A DNA stretch of 64,000 nucleotides from Eublepharis macularius. Its lineage: Eukaryota; Chordata; Lepidosauria; Squamata; Eublepharidae. The position numbers and the translations under genes are program-made. Numbering within the stretch: position 1 is the stretch's first letter; each line of letters starts with the position of its first letter. Below are positions 1 through 10,411 of this stretch, one piece after another. The stretch spans positions 4,177,001 to 4,241,000 of the forward strand of contig NC_072795.1 in the NCBI RefSeq assembly GCF_028583425.1, read 5' to 3'. The notes beneath the pieces were generated by a model. That model was not told the origin of the DNA. It saw only the letters and a list, made by a program, of their open reading frames with translations, and did no database searches.

Positions 1-263
1 CAAACTGGCCTGGAGAATTGACCCAATTGACCCAAAGCGGTGGAAACAAAGTGATAAACTTCTACAACTCCATTTACTCCTCAGCTATTACTACACCCAT
101 CGTCCCACAGTGTTTCATGACCCCATGCTTATAAATTGTTTCTAAACTGCTGTGTATTCTCAGATAGGGCTTCGGTTATTATTACCCCAGCTTACCCTAA
201 TTGTACTGAATGGGAAGTTGGAATGAGTTTACACTGTGAGATTGACAATGACATCTTCTTATG

Positions 264-480
264 AGCCAGTGTGGGTGTAGTGGTTAGACTGTCACGCTGG
301 AATCTGGGAGATCTGGATCCAAATCCCCACCCCACCATGGAAGCTTGCAGAGCGACACTGGGCCAATCACACACTCTCAGGCTAATCTACCTTGCAGGAC
401 TGTTGTGAAGATAAAATGGGGGAGGTGAGACCGGTGTAAGCAGATTTCAGTCTCCATTGACGGAAAAGCTGGGCATAAAT

Positions 481-511
<31 letters not shown>

Positions 512-515
512 TATT
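264..515 (+). mobile_element. tRNA-derived SINE with (GTAA)n tail
   Basis: The head 'gtgtagtggttagactgtc' resembles a pol III A box and 'ggatccaaatcccc' a B box. The body 'ccatggaagcttgcag' and 'gaagataaaatgggggagg' recurs in several SINEs of this window (11505, 31508, 41020, 45308). It ends in about seven GTAA units. Squamate tRNA-SINE by family knowledge; no function expected. Confidence 0.7.
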
Positions 516-661
516 TTTGTGCTGGCCTTTGTCTATACTGCCAAAGGGCAATAGTTAATTAAGAATTAACGATTGCACCACTACTGCTCACTGCTAACTC
601 CAGAGTTTTTTTTCTATTTATGATTTATTTAGGAGTATATTTAACCACCATACTAACTTAG

Positions 662-868
662 TGCTCTGACCTGGATAGCCCAGGTGAGCTTGATCTTGTC
701 AGATCTCAGGAGCTAAGCAGGGTCGGCCTTGGTTAGTAATTGGATAAAAGACCTCCAGCGATGACCAGGATTGCAGAGGTAGGCAATGGTGAACCACTTC
801 TGTTAGTCTCTCGCCATGAGAACCCTGCTGGGGTCGTCATAAATCAGCTGTGACTTGAGGGCACTCTC
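662..868 (+). mobile_element. 5S rRNA-derived SINE
   Basis: The block 'ggagctaagcagggtcggc' followed by 'ttggttagtaattggat' closely follows vertebrate 5S rRNA, including the internal pol III promoter region. It continues into a shared tail ('ggcaatggtgaaccacttc', 'cataaatcagctgtgactt') that also occurs at 21180, 27455 and 31180. It is a SINE with a 5S head, not a 5S gene: the 5S 3' third is replaced and the sequence is diverged. Confidence 0.75.
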
Positions 869-944
869 CATTACCATATCATCTCCGTAAAGAATGCGGG
901 CAGTGGGATTTGTCCCAACGGTTTCCATTTCCCTCTTTCCCTTC

Positions 945-1535
945 TCCGTTTTTTTGAACATATTTTTTATTCAAATTCAAACAATTTAACATACAAGGGT
1001 AACCACAAAATGATATTATTACATTAGGTATACAAAATAAACTATATACAACAGATCTAATATAATGACAGGATACGATATATCTTACAATGCTGTTATC
1101 TGTTTCGGATAACGTGATGGCATTGTGAATTAAGATTGAAGGGATTGAAGGGAGTGTTATTGTTTGTATCTGTATATTTTTGTCTTTCATTATTAAAATT
1201 CAATGTCTATGAATTTCTGATATGGTGATTTTGTTAGTTGGGAGTCAATGCTGGAAAGATAATCTAAAAACGAGTACCACTTCTCTGTGAAATTTATCGA
1301 TTTGAGATAATTTGCTGATTGTTTTAATGTTTATTTATAATATTTTTATTGTTTTTAAACTGTATGTTACAAATTGTATGTTGTTGCACTGCCTTGAGCC
1401 TGTCTGACGGGGAGGGCGGTCTAGAAATGCAATAAATAAATAAATTGTTGTGATCTGTCCGATATCTTCTCCATTATGAGGTGTTCCCATATCTTAGTAA
1501 ACCAGATGCTTAAATCAGGTGGCTTTCCCTTCTCA
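945..1535 (-). mobile_element. L1 LINE 3' end (ORF2 C-terminus and 3' UTR)
   Basis: Read on the minus strand, about 1446-1530 gives 'FTKIWEHLIMEKISD' and about 1200-1330 gives 'FTEKWYSFLDYLSSID', both resembling the C-terminal part of L1 ORF2. An AT-rich 3' UTR runs to a T-rich stretch at 945 (the A-rich tail on the minus strand). The element is 5' truncated and split by the unit at 1330-1445. Confidence 0.6.
1330..1447 (+). mobile_element. LINE/SINE 3' tail inserted in the L1
   Basis: 'cttgagcctgtctgacgggg' then 'aatgcaataaataaataaat' is the short 3' tail pattern seen repeatedly here (16915, 34650, 39540; minus at 13073, 15010, 29885, 39165, 43840). It separates two parts of one L1 reading frame, so it is a younger insertion. 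Family not resolved. Confidence 0.5.
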
Positions 1536-2392
1536 GTTGATGCGTGACTAGGGTCACATATATGACCCACCAAAAGGCTGATGTGCCTTTTTTATTCTGA
1601 ATTCTTTGGATTCTGGGATAAATGACTTGCAGTGGGAGAACCGTTCGGCTGTCTTGGAGAATACCCCTTCCCATCATTCAAACTCCAAAGAGATTTGGAT
1701 GGGGTTCGTGGGCCTGCCTTCTCAGTGGTGGCTCCAGCCCTATGTAAACATCAGAAATATTCCTTGACCCAAAATGGTGCAGAAAATATTCTTATAAGGG
1801 TTATCGTTTAAGGATTCATTTTGTTACGTTTTACCAAGAGCCTTGACTGAACCAACTGTAAATTTGTTGTTCTATATATTTGATGGCAGTGATTTATTAT
1901 CCATCTAAACTTTTCTAATTAGGCAGGATACAAAATTCTTAAATAAACAGAGATAGATAATTAGATTAGATATGAGCATGGCGTTCATACATAGGGAAAG
2001 GAAAATTTGGGCGGATGGTTGGATGGGTGTTTTCAGAACACACAGTTAGGAACGCTGCCAAATTTCACAGCGCCGCGCTGTTTTGACTTGAAAATCTCCA
2101 TTTTGTGTTTTTTATTTCTCCCTTGTGTGAATCAAAGCCATAAATCTTCATTTATGTGCCATTTTCCATTTCCTCATATCAAATTTCCCCCTCCAAATTC
2201 ACACAATTTTAATGTTATTTTTGCATCAGTGGCAATAAATCCGGTAGAAATGGTATTAAAAATATCATGAAATGCCATAGAATAAGAAAATTCATTGGGA
2301 ACATTGGCAACAAAAGTGAGCAAAAAGGGAAAAAACTTGCAATGACAACATAAGAAAGCAAAATGAAACCAAACCAGATGTATTTTTGCACT
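1536..2392. other. No feature recognised
   Basis: AT-rich sequence without a recognised repeat or coding relic. A T-rich run near 2100-2260 keeps one frame open, but its composition explains that. Confidence 0.5.
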
Positions 2393-2613
2393 TAGGGTTG
2401 CCAGCCTCCAGGTGGGGTCTGGAGATCTACTGGAGTGACAACTGATTCCAGATATCAGAGCTCAGTTCCCCAGGAGAAAATAGCTGCTTTGGAAGGGGGA
2501 CTCTGTGGCATTGCACCCCACGAGGTCCCTTCCCTCTTCAAACCCCACACTCCCCCAGCTCCCCCCCCCCCCAAACCTTCAGTAATTTCCCAACTCAGAC
2601 TTGGGAACCCTAG
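2393..2613 (-). mobile_element. GTTGCC-type inverted-repeat element
   Basis: Starts 'tagggttgccagcctccagg' and ends 'aactcagacttgggaacccta', an imperfect terminal inverted repeat. The interior matches in reverse the copies at 5270, 7050, 17201 and 36828 (for example 'caaaccccacactccccc'). Non-autonomous, no coding capacity. Confidence 0.65.
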
Positions 2614-2732
2614 TACACCCTTAGGCACAATTTGCAACACCTTGGGCCTTAACCTGGAACTGTTTGTCTCCAAGAAATGTTGGAAGCTCTACTGAAAAAA
2701 TTTCTTCTTGTCTTTTGAGAGCCAGTTTGCTG

Positions 2733-2990
2733 AGAGCCAGTTTGGTGTAGTGGTTAAGAGCACGGGTCTCTAATCTGAAGAACCGAGTTTGATTCCCCAC
2801 TCCTCCACTTAAAGCCAGCTGGATGACCTTGGGTCAATCACAGCTCTCTCAGAGCTCCCTCAGCCCCACCCGCCTCACAAGGCGATCGTCATGAGGATAA
2901 TAATAACACACTTCGTAAACCACTCTGAGTGGGCATTAAGTTGTCCTGAAGGGCAGTATATAAATCAAATGTTGTCATTATTATGTTATA
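2733..2990 (+). mobile_element. Sauria-type tRNA-derived SINE
   Basis: Head 'gccagtttggtgtagtggtt', B-box-like 'gagtttgattccccactcc', body 'cagctctctcagagctccct' and tail 'ttgtcctgaagggcagtata' followed by 'taaatcaaatgttgt'. This order matches the Sauria SINE as remembered, whose tail resembles an RTE/Bov-B LINE. Near full length. Confidence 0.85.
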
Positions 2991-2999
2991 TTTTGCCTA

Positions 3000-4270
3000 G
3001 CTCTTCCTATGTCTATTAGGTTTCAATGGAAAGTAGCTACTGCCTGAAACGAGTGGGTATATTGCTGAATCGCAGTGATGCAGAACTCTTCTCAAGCTGC
3101 TTGAAGTCAGTATTGCTGACATGAAGCATTCTTCCATGGGCCAAACTGCTAAAGGCACAGAAAGACACAATGGCTGTATAGCTGGATAGACAGCCAAGCC
3201 CGTCACCTGTTGCTAGGACTGCCGCATCTCCAGCGATGGTGGAAAATCTCCTGCTGGCAACCCTTGAGTGGAGGTGGCAGAATTTTTTAAATTAAATCTG
3301 TAATCTTTTTTTTTGAAATAACCATTAAAAATAGCCACGTGTAATGATAGCACAGCATGACTTCCTGGGGAAACCCAGAAATGACAACACGCTGCTCTAG
3401 GAATCTCCAGAACCTCTATGGTTTTACCATAGAATTTCCACTGGTTCCTAGAGTGTTGTCACTTTCAGGTTTCCATGCCCCACTCCATCTCCCGCTGGTT
3501 GCCAGCCATTATCTGGCATCCTTACCTACTGCTGACAATTTATAAGTTCATATCAGTCTGTGAACTTCGGTCCTTCTCAATACCTTTCCATCTCTCTCTC
3601 CTCTGCCTGTTCTCTCTCCCAATTCTTCTGGACCACTTTGTGTTCCAACCTTTCCATGCTAGACAATTTAATTTTGCTAGTCTCCCAGTTTCTCAGCCCT
3701 CCCCACCTGGCCTACCTCTTTGGATTGCCCTGCTGGTCTCTGAGATCTGAACAGGGTAGCCAATGCCAACAAGTGCACTCTATCCATGTCTGCTGGAAGC
3801 ACCGCCCCCCACCCATGAGCCAGCCCGTGTTCGTGGCAGGCCATTCAGACAAGCTGTGGCAGAGGCGTCCCAACGGCCACCAAATCCCTCGATGCACACT
3901 GCCGTGGGGACAGAGCCCTTAGAGAAAGTGAACAGCCTAAATGTTGCAAACTAAGCCGGAGGATGCAGGAATAAATTACTTCTTAAAAGACACAGAACTG
4001 CAGCAGAGATACACAAACCCTCAGCCAATCACCGTTTTTGCTGCTGCTTCTGCCGGACGAATCCTGCACCCTTAGCAAAAGCACATTGTTCAACTGCTGC
4101 TAGCACCCCTGTGGAGATCAATCCAGCTTTTATATCAGATTCAATTGGCGGCTCACACTTCCCAGATTGCTATTTACCAGGCGGATTTGACTCGTGCAAA
4201 TGGGCTTTCGCTCGCAGCGTGCCATCAAGAGAGACCATGGAGGCTAGGAGGGAAGGAGGATCCTGTAATC
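3000..4270. other. Mostly unique; one short inverted-repeat unit at about 3335-3480
   Basis: The palindromic stretch around 3400-3455 ('ctaggaatctccagaacctc', 'ggttttaccatagaatttcc') also occurs, diverged, at 11290 and 13040, so it is a repeat. The rest shows no recognised gene or element. Confidence 0.45.
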
Positions 4271-4274
4271 CACT

Positions 4275-4475
4275 CGTCTACTTATCTCATTTTTATCCTG
4301 CCCTTACTCCCAGGAGCTCACAGTAAAATGCATGACTCTCCCTTCATTTCATTTTCACAACAACCCTGAGAGGTAGGCTCATCTGAGAGAGGCTGAGTGG
4401 TCTGAGGTCAGCAGCTTTGGGACTGAATAAGGATTCAAACTGTCCAGGGCTTTAACCACTGCACGAGACCACACT
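4275..4475 (-). mobile_element. tRNA-SINE-like element, reverse
   Basis: 'cacaacaaccctgagaggta', then 'tttaaccactgcacgagacc', is the reverse of a SINE head and body. The same layout recurs at 40330-40520. Diverged. Confidence 0.5.
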
Positions 4476-4669
4476 GATTCTTGATCATGAAGTTTGGGAT
4501 GAACTTTTTCTTCTATCTCTCTGCTATTTATGAAAACAAGAACACAACAAAAACCAGGGGGTCAGACCTAGAATTAATAATACCTGTGGAATTTAAGATA
4601 GATTTCATTGTGCTGAGTTTTTTTTTTACAGTGTCCTCTAATTTTGAAATCCATCTTTATTTCATTCCT

Positions 4670-5270
4670 TGTTGAATAAAGCATTATGTTTTACTACATT
4701 GTTCTCCAGTCTTGTATAGAGATGGGCACAAACTGAAATATGAACCAAAATTAAGCACGATCCAGGCCGGTTCGTGGTTCGCAAACTGCGGTTCATCAGA
4801 TCCCATTTCTGACGAACCGCCACGAACTTTAGGCTGGTTTGTTTGGTTCGTTTTCTGGTTCGTGACAGCAGACAACCTGGTGCCAATCAATCAGTTTCCT
4901 AGGCAACAGGGGAAGGACTTCCTGCAGACCTTCTGCTGACCTGGAAGTGACCTTCTGCTGACCCGGAAGTGATGGTTTTCTGATCTGTCTGTGACGTTTT
5001 CACGAGCCAAATGAACCGGTTCGCAAACCAGGGGCAGGTTCGTGAAAGTTTGTGGTTCGTGATATTTGATGAACCACGAACCTCATGGTTCGGTTTTTTC
5101 CAGTACATGCCCATCTCTAGTCTTGTAGCTTCTGTATTGTCTGCATTATCCTGATATGGTCTAATTTTGTTTGTTTGTTTTTAGGTATTGTGCTATTTTT
5201 ACTACATTGTTTTTAGTTATAATCCATCTTGAGAGTCTTGGTGAGAAAAGTGGACTGTAAAGGAAGTATA
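4670..5270 (+). mobile_element. LINE 3' tail split by a DNA element
   Basis: 'gttttactacattgttctcc' upstream and 'ataatccatcttgagagtct' with 'gagaaaagtggactgtaaag' downstream form one 3' tail, with the 403-bp element at 4717-5119 in between. Confidence 0.5.
4717..5119. mobile_element. hAT-type non-autonomous element, 8-bp target duplication
   Basis: Ends are 'tagagatgggcaca' and 'catgcccatctcta', inverted. A perfect 8-bp direct repeat 'gtcttgta' flanks it (4709-4716 and 5120-5127). The 8-bp duplication and T-A-N-A-G start fit the hAT superfamily. The interior is a run of inverted GGTTCG / CGAACC motifs and codes for nothing. Confidence 0.85.
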
Positions 5271-5487
5271 GTTGCCAACTCTGGATTGAGAGATTCCTGC
5301 AGATTGGGAGGGTAGAAAATGGGAAGAGACGGGTTTGGGAAAGGGAGGGACCTCAGTGGGGTATAGTGCCATAGTTTCTGTCCTCCAGAGCAGCCATTTT
5401 CTCCAGGGGAACTGATCTCTGTATTCTGGAGATCTGTTGTGATACTGAGAGATCTCCAGGACCCACCTGGAGTTTGGCAGCCATAAA
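5270..5487 (+). mobile_element. GTTGCC-type inverted-repeat element
   Basis: 'agttgccaactctggattga' at the left and 'acctggagtttggcagccat' at the right, with the family interior 'cctcagtggggtatagtgcc' and 'gcagccattttctccagggg'. About 218 bp, full length, diverged ends. Confidence 0.75.
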
Positions 5488-5547
5488 TGGAAGTTCATCT
5501 TATTTCCAACGAGAAAGAATTATATTTGCTGCAACTGGAAAAGTTTG

Positions 5548-5625
5548 GTAAGCCAGTTTGCTGTAGCGGTTAAGAGCAGCAGGACTCTAATCTGGAGAGC
5601 CGGGTTTGATTCCCTACTTTCACCA
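5548..5625 (+). mobile_element. Sauria-type SINE, head only
   Basis: 'gccagtttgctgtagcggtt' and 'gccgggtttgattccctact' match the SINE head; the body and tail are missing. Confidence 0.65.
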
Positions 5626-5827
5626 TTACAAAATGGATGTAAATTGTGCAATTCTAGATTCCTCTCCTTCATTCTTGTCACCAATGTAATTATTTTGCTA
5701 CTGATGTACAAAAAGCAAAAGAGGATAGGGTCCAGCCATGAGGATATCAAAATGTGAATCTTATTGTAGGGGGAGAAGGTTCCGACAAGAGGGAGAATTA
5801 AGGAAGTTAAAGTGTAGGCTTCACACA

Positions 5828-6077
5828 AAAGTTTGGTGTAGTGGTTAAGAGCAGCAGGACTCTAATCTGGAGAGCCAGGTTTGATTCCCCACTCCTCCTC
5901 TCAAAGCCAGCTGGGTGACTTTGGGTCAATCACAGTTCTCTCAGAGCTCTCTCAGCCCCGCCCACCTCACAGGGTGATTGTCATGAGGATAATAATAACA
6001 CACACTTTGCAAATTGCTCTAAGAGGGCATTAAGTTGTCCTGAAGGGCGGTATATAAATCAAAAGTTATTATTTGAA
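5828..6077 (+). mobile_element. Sauria-type tRNA-derived SINE
   Basis: Same order as the 2733 copy: 'tttggtgtagtggttaagag', 'ggtttgattccccactcctc', 'cagctgggtgactttgggtc', tail 'gaagggcggtatataaatca'. Nearly complete; only a few bases of the extreme head are missing. Confidence 0.85.
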
Positions 6078-6489
6078 TGTTATTAACAAGTTCACCCAGC
6101 AAATCCTTTGGAATCTGTTTGCGAAACACTGACTCGGGTGTCTCTGGGAAGCTCTCAAGAATGACCAGGATATAATGCCCCTGAACATGGAGGCTTCACC
6201 AAGCTTCCACAGCTAATAGACATTGATAGGCCATTCCTTCCTGTTGCCTGGCCAAGTCTGGCCATCCTACTGTGTCTAGTGCAACTCATACATTTCCTAT
6301 GTGCCCCCATGCCCAGGTGCATAATTCACTTTTTATTTCAGCATGTCTTGAAACAGAAATGAGTGATGGCTCAAGGCTGTGGGGGGAATGGAATTCCCTG
6401 TTCCACCCCTCAGGGCTTGGCCTCACCTCACCACCCCAACCCTTACCTCCTCAGGGCCTTACTTGGAAGGCAGGGGTTGGTAATGAGCA

Positions 6490-6890
6490 GGGCCAGCGGG
6501 CCTATTGAGGCCAGGTAGGCGGTGGCCGCAGGCGCGGGGTGCCGGAGGGAGCGCCGGAGGAGGCGCGGCGGGCGGGAGCACGCGCCACAAAGCACCAGCC
6601 TCCTATCCCTCCCACCCCAGGCCGCTGTCACCGCCAGCACAAGCCCCTGGCCAGGCGCAGCCACCGCGGGCAGGCATCTGCGGCGGCGCAGGCAACCGAG
6701 CGGGAGAGCTCAGAGGCCGCCCGCCACAGCAATCGGGCCGGCAGCAGCGCGTGTGCTCCTGTGATGATGTCACGCGTGACATCATCACGCAGGCTGGTGC
6801 GCACGCACGCGCGCGCGCACACGCGCGCACGCGCTCTCGTGCGCATGTGGGGGCGCCCGGCCGGCCGCGATCATGGTAAACCCTTGCGCT
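6490..6890. other. CpG-rich patch
   Basis: About 400 bp of dense CpG (for example 'gcgccggaggaggcgcggcg'), ending in an alternating CG/CA run (6799-6840). It has no recognised coding sequence on either strand, and a repeat element abuts it at 6904. It could be a small CpG island or a GC-rich repeat body. Confidence 0.6.
6761..6788. repeat. 28-bp perfect palindrome with two TGATGTCA arms
   Basis: Each 14-base arm reads 'gtgatgatgtcacg' and the centre is an MluI-like ACGCGT. TGATGTCA resembles an ATF/CREB-type site. Similar 'atgacatcac' stretches occur in squamate repeats (23060-23180), so repeat origin is possible. Confidence 0.75.
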
Positions 6891-7049
6891 ACCCCTGGTA
6901 ATAAGCTTGCCAACTCTGGTTTGGAAAATTCCTGGAGATCTGGGGGGGTGGAGCCTTGGGGTGGGGTTTGTGGATATCACAAGGTATAATGCTACAGAGC
7001 CCACCCTTCAAAGCAGCCATTTCCCCCAGGGGAACGTATCTCTATATTC

Positions 7050-7268
7050 TAGGGTTACCAGGTCCAAGTTGGGAATTTCCTGGAGATTTTGGGGGTGGAG
7101 CCTAGAGAGGGTGGGGTTTGAGGAGGGGAAAGGCCTCCATGGGGTATAATGCCATTGAGTTAACCCTCCAAAGCATCTATTTTCTCCAGGGGAATTGGTT
7201 TCTGTTGCCTGGAGATCAGTTCTAATTCCGGGAGATCTCCAGCTACCACCTGGAGGCTGGCAACCCTA
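7050..7268 (+). mobile_element. GTTGCC-type element nested in a relative
   Basis: Complete copy from 'tagggttaccaggtccaagt' to 'ctggaggctggcaaccctac'. Flanks 'ctatattc' and 'ctgtagtt' are only loosely alike, so the target duplication is doubtful. Confidence 0.75.
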
Positions 7269-7330
7269 CTGTAGTTTGAAGATCTGTTGAAATTCCAGGA
7301 GATCTCCAGGCCCCATCTGGAGGTTGCAAG

Positions 7331-8062
7331 TAGAGATGCGCACGAACAGAAAAAAACGAACATGATGTTCATTGTTCGTTGCCATCCACGGACAGGGACT
7401 CACGAACAACCATGAACGTGGCCCTGTTCATGAACATGTTCATGGTTGGCTGTTCGTGGGGGCCAGCAGGCTCTCCTCCAGCCATCATCCAAGTCAAGAT
7501 CCCTTCTGCACCACTCCCAGAAACCTTACCTGAGCAGGCAGCAGGAAAGGTACCGATAATAAATAATAGCTTGGCCCAGACCCTGGCAGCAGCCCTGGAA
7601 CTTGAAGGGGTAGATCCCTATCCCACCACACACAAAGAAAATTCAAGCTCCAATGCACTCTCTCTATCAAAATGCCAACAGCAACTGTCTCTCTCCCTCT
7701 CCACTGTCTGCAAAGTCAGAGCTGGGAGCCCCCTCCCCCCCCGGTCTTTGCTGCCTTGTTGTAACAAATTTGGAGCTCCACACTTGAAAGGAAGACCTGC
7801 CTATCAAGCTAAATTGGGCTTAGATTGGGGTTTCCAGGGCAACAGCAGGAGAGTTCAGACAATCCCTGCCTAAGTTGCCAAGGGAATTGATTGCAGGTGC
7901 CAGACTGTCTGGCTTGACGAACAGCAATGAACAGCAATGAACAAGGCTTGCAATGACCACCCGTTCGTTTAGAATGGGGCCTCACAAACAGCTTGTTTGC
8001 AAACAGCAGATTGGGCTGTTCGTGGCTTTTTTTGTTCGTATTGCTGTTCGTGCCCATCTCTA
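7331..8062. mobile_element. hAT-type non-autonomous element, 732 bp
   Basis: Ends 'tagagatgcgcacgaac' and 'gttcgtgcccatctcta' are inverted. Flanking octamers are 'gttgcaag' and 'gttgcaac' (7 of 8 alike). Related to the 4717 element by its ends and GTTCGT-rich interior. An open frame of 164 codons inside (7379-7873) shows no transposase motif I recognise. Confidence 0.75.
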
Positions 8063-8074
8063 GTTGCAACCCTA

Positions 8075-9654
8075 GTTCATATGCCTCCTCCTCTTCTGCC
8101 TCCTCCTCCTGGCCCATCTTGCAGCTTCATCTGCCTAAAAATCACTCATGACTCCTATCTTCTAACGAAATGCTAGGTATTTTGTGCTCCTTTGTGCTCC
8201 ACTCCCCAGTGCCTGTAGACCCAACTAGTTAGCTGATGAGGCAGCACCTTTGCCAGGTTGGCCAACTGACAACCTCCCTCTTCACCCAGTAAGAGGCCTG
8301 CAGGTGGGAGGGTTAGCCTACTGTTGTGACTGGGCAACAAGAATTTAGGATATTCCTACTTGACATGTCACTACATGCAGTTCTCTGGGCATCTCCTTTT
8401 GGTCGCTTTATGAAATGCGTTTAGGAAGAGAGCAAATGTCTCAAGAGTAAATATGCCACAGAGGCTGTTGGGCCTGGCCTCCACCCACTCTGCCTTCTGC
8501 CAAGACGCCTCAGTCTCCTCTCATGGAAGGTTCAGAAGAAACACGCCAATGGTATCCTGCCAGGAGAAAAATGTCACGGCATGCACTTCGTCCAAGAGTT
8601 ATTAGGGGCTTTTAGGTACGTGTGAGGGAGGTTCATTGGGCCAAGGCTTAAGGAATAACGGTGAAGTGGAATTTAGGGCAAAATGGTGAGGAAATGGCTG
8701 GGGAACCTTGGGGTTATGCCCTGTTTTTTCTGCTGAAGCTTTAGTCCACGTTTCCACCACCAAAATCTCACAAGGGCTTCCTTTGACAGTGCTCACAGTT
8801 GGTTCGCTCAGGGTAAGGGAAGCACCTCCTGTGCTAATTATCCTTTCTCTCCATATGAACTCTCTGTCCTCTTTTGAAAGAAAAACCACAGAGCACCCAT
8901 TGTCTCTTTGAGATGAACACAAAGTTATGAGAACCTTTGATGGATGTGGGCCACGCATGCAACTCGTGATTGAACAAGTTCAGGATGAAACCAATCCAGG
9001 GTTGTTTCTGGAATGAGCTGTTTAACATCTCCACTTAGATTCGTTGACTCCCAGCGTCAGCGAGAATCTCAGGTTGTGCCTGGAAACTTGCTCTCAGTGG
9101 TTGAGTAAGAGTCATTTTCATTGCTTATTGAAATCAGACTTTTCCAGCCGGCCGGAGCACCTCAACTTTGGGAAATGAGGGGGTAGCCTTCAAAAGAAGG
9201 GGTGGCCTTCACCCCGATGACCACAATATTACTTCAGGCCACAATGGCAAACCCACACAGTACTGAACACGGGACTGGAAATGTGGCAGAGTTCGGGAAA
9301 AGAGGAAGAACGACCAACACCGATAAAGCAGGACCCGTTTCAAAAACTGTCCTGGTGGCAGCAGCCGAGGCGGTGGCAGCAGAACAGCCTGCCTGATGGA
9401 GTCAAGCTCATTTTACAACAGTTTGGGGATGCTTGAAAATGGAGTAAGTGTCCTGATGAACATTTCTGAAATCCTGTAATATCAGAAAAACACAAATAAC
9501 CGTTTCATTTGCAGCTGGTGTGGAAGGCACCTAAGTTAGGCACACCCATCGGAAACAAACCAACCATCGGTTGTCTTGCATCAAGAGAATTCTAGGAATA
9601 GCTTCCTAGAAGCTGTAATTCAGATCTCTCTCGTGGTAGGATTTTGGAAATGGA
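8075..9654. other. No feature recognised
   Basis: About 1.6 kb of apparently unique sequence. No exon, RNA gene or repeat could be supported. Confidence 0.5.
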
Positions 9655-9810
9655 TATCTTTGTTTTGCCGCCTTCTGGGCATGCAGTAAGGGCCACTGGG
9701 TGTGTGTGGCGGGGAGGGGGGAGGTAGTTGCAAATTTCCTGCATTGTGCAGCAGGTTGGACTAGATGACCCTAGAGATCCCTTCCAACCCTTCTATGATT
9801 CTATGATATC
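9655..9810 (+). mobile_element. CR1 LINE 3' end
   Basis: 'gttggactagatgaccctag' with 'atcccttccaacccttctat' and 'gattctatgat' at the end is the CR1 3' terminus with its short tandem tail. 5' truncated. Confidence 0.85.
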
Positions 9811-9849
9811 TGAAAACCCACATTTCTAGCTCCCTGTATCACATCTGGA

Positions 9850-9912
9850 AGGGAAGGTGACATAGTATAGCCCAATCTCATCAGCTCTTGGAAACTAAGC
9901 AGGGTTTGCCGT
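9850..9912 (+). mobile_element. 5S-derived SINE fragment
   Basis: 'agcccaatctcatcagctct' and 'ggaaactaagcagggtttgc' match the 5S-derived head only. Confidence 0.5.
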
Positions 9913-10067
9913 TGTTCCTTTTCCAGTTCGGCTTCCAGTTCTCCCATTTTTAGCAAAATCTATCGGACTTCTGCCCCCTGATTCTGAAAGCAAGGACTGC
10001 AAAATGATCAGGGTCCTCCTGGCTACTGACGGGTGATCTCTCTTCTGCTTGAACTCAACTTTGGTCA

Positions 10068-10253
10068 TAGATCAAGATGGGTAGCCATGTTAGTCTGTCT
10101 GTGGCAGCAGAAAAGAGCAAGAGTCCAGTAGAACTTATAAAACTAACAAGATTTGTTGCAGGGTATGAGCTTTCGTGAGTCACAGCTCACTTCTTCAGAT
10201 ACCACAAATTTTATTAGTCTTATAGGTGCTACTGGACTCTTGCTCTTTTCTAA
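10068..10253 (-). mobile_element. Hammerhead-like repeat family copy, 186 bp
   Basis: Two inverted arms ('aagagtccagtagaacttat' at the left, 'gctactggactcttgctctt' at the right) flank a stem-loop. On the minus strand from 10198 it reads CTGAAGA, A, GTGAG, six bases, CTCAC, GAAA. Direct repeats 'tttggtca' lie at 10060-10067 and 10254-10261. The stem pairs GTGAG/CTCAC where other copies have GAGAG/CTCTC. Confidence 0.65.
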
Positions 10254-10317
10254 TTTGGTCAGAAATTGTGAGCTGCATCTGCATAAAACTCAAAAAATGC
10301 TCACATTTTATGGAGTG

Positions 10318-10411
10318 TGCTAAATTGGAATGCAAATACTTTGTTCCCACACTGCTCCTTGAATGCTAAATTGGAATGCAAATACATTGTTTCTCACACT
10401 GTTCCTTGAGA
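10318..10411 (+). repeat. 46-bp tandem duplication
   Basis: 'tgctaaattggaatgcaaat' begins at 10318 and again at 10364; the two units differ at a few bases. Two copies only. Contains ATGCAAAT octamers. Confidence 0.8.

Larger units (their letters stand above)
6904..8074 (+). mobile_element. GTTGCC-type element carrying two later insertions
   Basis: The outer copy starts 'gcttgccaactctggtttgg' and its last bases are 'gttgcaaccctag' at 8063-8075. It is interrupted at 7050-7268 by another copy of its own family and at 7331-8062 by a hAT-type element. Its own sequence resumes between and after them ('gatctccaggccccatctgg'). Confidence 0.8.

Noticed and set aside
264-350. Possible tRNA gene
   Set aside because: A and B boxes are present but no cloverleaf with acceptor stem closes; the same text heads several SINEs.
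662-868. Possible 5S rRNA gene
   Set aside because: Only part of 5S is present, it is diverged, and it is joined to a shared SINE body in several copies.
6505-7004. Overlapping 60-133 codon frames in the CpG patch
   Set aside because: Both strands are open because of composition; Arg/Ala-rich with CG/CA repeat reading.
7050-7268. Octamer target duplication for the nested GTTGCC element
   Set aside because: 'ctatattc' and 'ctgtagtt' agree at only five of eight positions.
7379-7873. 164-codon frame inside the hAT-type element
   Set aside because: No transposase motif; the element is non-autonomous and the frame lies in inverted-repeat sequence.
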